Source: Dendrophyllia cribrosa
Taxonomy: Eukaryota > Cnidaria > Anthozoa > Scleractinia > Dendrophylliidae
Direction of reading: 5' to 3'
Assembly (NCBI GenBank): GCA_024195265.1
Contig: JAJLRJ010000013.1
Span: forward strand, 3,235,075-3,299,074
DNA length: 64,000 nt
This document shows, piece by piece, positions 62,057 to 64,000 of this stretch. A model generated the notes under the pieces. That model saw only the letters and a list, made by a program, of their open reading frames with translations. It was not told the DNA's origin and ran no database searches. Position numbers and translations under genes: made by a program. Every line of letters starts with the position of its first letter. Positions within the stretch are counted from its first letter, which is position 1.

Positions 62057-63033
62057 AGAGGTACGTCCTATGGGTTTATAGCAAGTAACCAAAGCGGTTT
62101 AACCATCACGAAAAAGTGATATGTACCAAACATAAGAAAACACGTGCAGTCCGTGCAGTCGTGCTGCAACATGGCTGGTTTTCAAGCGTTTCGGTGAGTA
62201 TTTTTTTAACATGTAAATGCGTTTATATGGTTGATTGTAGTATATTTGTGACATTTGAGGTGGAGATTGTAAGACAAGCGGCAATATTGCCGAAAACATT
62301 TCACGATCCGTATCATCCATGTTTACATTCATGATTATTAATCAGTGTTTCTCACCAAATCGGATGCACGTGTTTCTTTCGAATTCCCTTGGGCAATTTT
62401 TATGCGTGTGTAAATCGGATGCACGTGTTTCTTCACCTTGGGCAATTTTTCTGCGTATGTCCGCAAACATGAGATCGATCAAAACCCAGAGCGAAAAAAT
62501 GTAAAAAAATAACACAAACACTGATGAAGGGATTATCCCCGAAACGTCTGACTGTCGTTGTCACAGTTTCTTTTTCGGCACTCAGTCTTAGCTGAATTTC
62601 AGTATTATCAAAACCCAGAGCGAGCCCAACCCAAGCTATTTCCCCATGGGGAGCTTTGGGGAAGGGGTCTCTTACCTTATACTTCCATGGTGTAGTACGG
62701 GCTTTTTATATATATCGGAATCTTTTTTACAAGAACATTGAGGTTATGATTGGCCTAAAATTTAAGAACGTGCCAATAACGTACCCAGACTGAGATATAG
62801 TAAAGAACATCTCTATTTATCATGTTTTACAAATGAAATAAGAAAAGTCTTTTTTCATTTTGTACTAGCAAGCATGTCTAATAATTAGCACATTTGTAGA
62901 ATTTCACATCTCATTCTTTCTTCTTATTCATGACTATAATTTACTGAACTACTGTACCATTTTTCCTAGGAACCTGCTAAGAACGTTTTCAGGCGCAAAT
63001 CGCCAGTAAGAACGTGCAAAATTAGAGGTTCTA
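62057..63033. other. Spacer with a ~55-bp tandem duplication
   Basis: AATCGGATGCACGTGTTTCT and CTTGGGCAATTTTT occur twice at 62358-62412 and 62413-62460. GGGATTATCCCCGAAACGTC near 62529 has the look of a dispersed repeat. No gene is supported. Confidence 0.45.
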
Positions 63034-63298
63034 AGGCCCGGGACAAACGTCGAACTTTTCATGAGTCGAACTAAATTCAGCGAATTAAGTTCATGAGAAG
63101 TTCGACGTTTGTCTCAATTAAATTCGACGGACTCATTTGGATCGACCAACACGTTCTATCCGTCTGCTCAACGTGTTGAATTTGGTTCGTCTGAATTAAG
63201 TTCGACGTTTGACCCAACAGACGAAAATAATTAATTTGGGTCGACCCAAACTGCAATTTAGTTCGACTCATGAAAAGTTCGACGTTTGTCCCGGGCCT
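63034..63298. mobile_element. MITE with ~45-bp perfect inverted ends
   Basis: AGGCCCGGGACAAACGTCGA then CTTTTCATGAGTCGAACTAA, mirrored exactly at the right end. TTCGACGTTTG recurs four times in the interior in both directions. Confidence 0.92.
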
Positions 63299-63667
63299 AA
63301 AATAGAAAAAGAGTGTACTTGCTGTCTATGCCCTTAATTTGCTGATTCAAGGGGAATCTACAACCCCAGACAAAATGTTCGGGACACTGCGCCTCTCGGA
63401 TACCCCTTCCCTCTTACCAAAGTTGAAAGAGCTAAAAGTTCTTGTTTTTTACACAAAAATCGCCGGGTTTTCAACTTTGAACAAGGGGGAGGGAGGTTGA
63501 GATATGTTTGATCAAGTGTCCCAAGGAATTATGACTTCCGTTGTAGCAAGTTTTCGCTTCCTAGGTTTTCCACTCCAAAAAAAAGGAAAATTTCTTTCTG
63601 TTAGAGTGTGTACCGATAGTGGCCGATTAATGAGGGCTTGTTTTTACCAATAAGAGGCTTAGTATGA
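63299..63667. other. Unrecognised spacer
   Basis: No exon-like frame or repeat recognised upstream of the second receptor promoter. Confidence 0.4.
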
Positions 63668-63930
63668 CGCTTGAGGGGAATCCCCGAATTCCTTCGCATC
63701 CGACAAAACTGACCAATTTATGCAGTAAATTCAATTTGTAGCGGATTACTTCTCAGAATATCAATATCAATAGGTGGCGGAATTTCACAGTTCTGAAGAC
63801 AAGAGAGAAAACTTTTCATGTTTAGAGTATAAACGGTGTTGTATTCCAATCGTTTGCGACGCTCACTAGCTTCCGCTAGACGCGACTAGCAATGTAGTGA
63901 TTAGGGCTCTTTGCGATGTCTTTGCGCAAC
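63668..63930 (+). promoter_or_regulatory. Promoter/5' UTR of the second receptor copy
   Basis: It aligns with 45090-45329 (GGGGAATCCCCG first, GAGTATAAACGGTG last). It carries TATAAA at 63828-63833, ~100 bp before the ATG. Confidence 0.6.
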
Positions 63931-64000
63931 ATGGCACCCGTCACAGTCCATTTGCTGGCGGTTTTAACTCTCCTCGTGGCAGAAACTAGAGGTTTTGTCG
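63931..64000 (+). CDS. First exon of a paralogous receptor (cut by window end)
   Basis: It encodes MAPVTVHLLAVLTLLVAETR and GFV, aligning with MTPFIIHLLAALTFLGAAET at 45330. At nucleotide level CATTTGCTGGCGGTTTTAAC versus CATTTGCTGGCAGCTTTAAC shows the common origin. An in-frame ATG at 63916 would add five residues. The downstream domains lie outside the window, so it is not known if this copy keeps the same architecture. Confidence 0.7.
   Translation, partial: MAPVTVHLLAVLTLLVAETRGFV

Overview
This window looks like nuclear DNA of a cnidarian, most likely an anthozoan such as a stony coral. It is AT-rich with GT-AG introns, holds an animal LRRC40 gene and a netrin-receptor-like gene, and is packed with short non-autonomous transposons and a DIRS-type retrotransposon of the kind common in corals. 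The species cannot be fixed from sequence alone. Exon limits were read by hand from reading frame, splice signals and family knowledge; no search was run.

Layout. Positions 1-22.3 kb hold no gene I can support. They contain a 1.06-kb near-perfect palindrome, arrays of a ~105-bp repeat (family A) in both orientations, a related 88-bp-unit element with terminal inverted repeats (family B), several MITEs and an 85-base poly-C run. Positions 22417-40657 (+) hold a complete 17-exon LRRC40 gene (604 aa) whose introns carry many nested mobile elements. Positions 40.7-45.1 kb are intergenic, with a 653-bp inverted-repeat element carrying two opposed tRNA-like sequences and a long polypyrimidine microsatellite. 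Positions 45330-58649 (+) hold a nine-exon receptor gene. Its intron 1 contains an antisense, decayed DIRS-like tyrosine-recombinase retrotransposon (46.5-51.1 kb). Positions 58.6-63.7 kb are repeat-rich. At 63931 a second copy of the receptor's promoter and signal-peptide exon begins and runs off the window.

The receptor is the main find. Spliced in phase, its exons encode a signal peptide, two Ig domains that closely resemble the paired Ig domains of UNC5 netrin receptors, a glycosylated linker, a six-bladed LDLR class B (YWTD) propeller, an EGF-like module, one transmembrane helix and a short tail. The TSP1, ZU5 and death domains of classical UNC5 are absent. This UNC5-ectodomain plus LRP-propeller arrangement is unfamiliar to me. 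The gene appears tandemly duplicated, and the EGF exon carries an in-frame TGA, so this copy may encode a secreted form, be a pseudogene, or contain a sequence error.

Mobile DNA dominates the rest. Families A and B share a core unit and look like amplifying internal repeats of a non-autonomous element. A tRNA-derived SINE has its box A region amplified about 15-fold. Several MITEs with clear inverted repeats lie in introns, one of them ending only 20 bp before a receptor exon.
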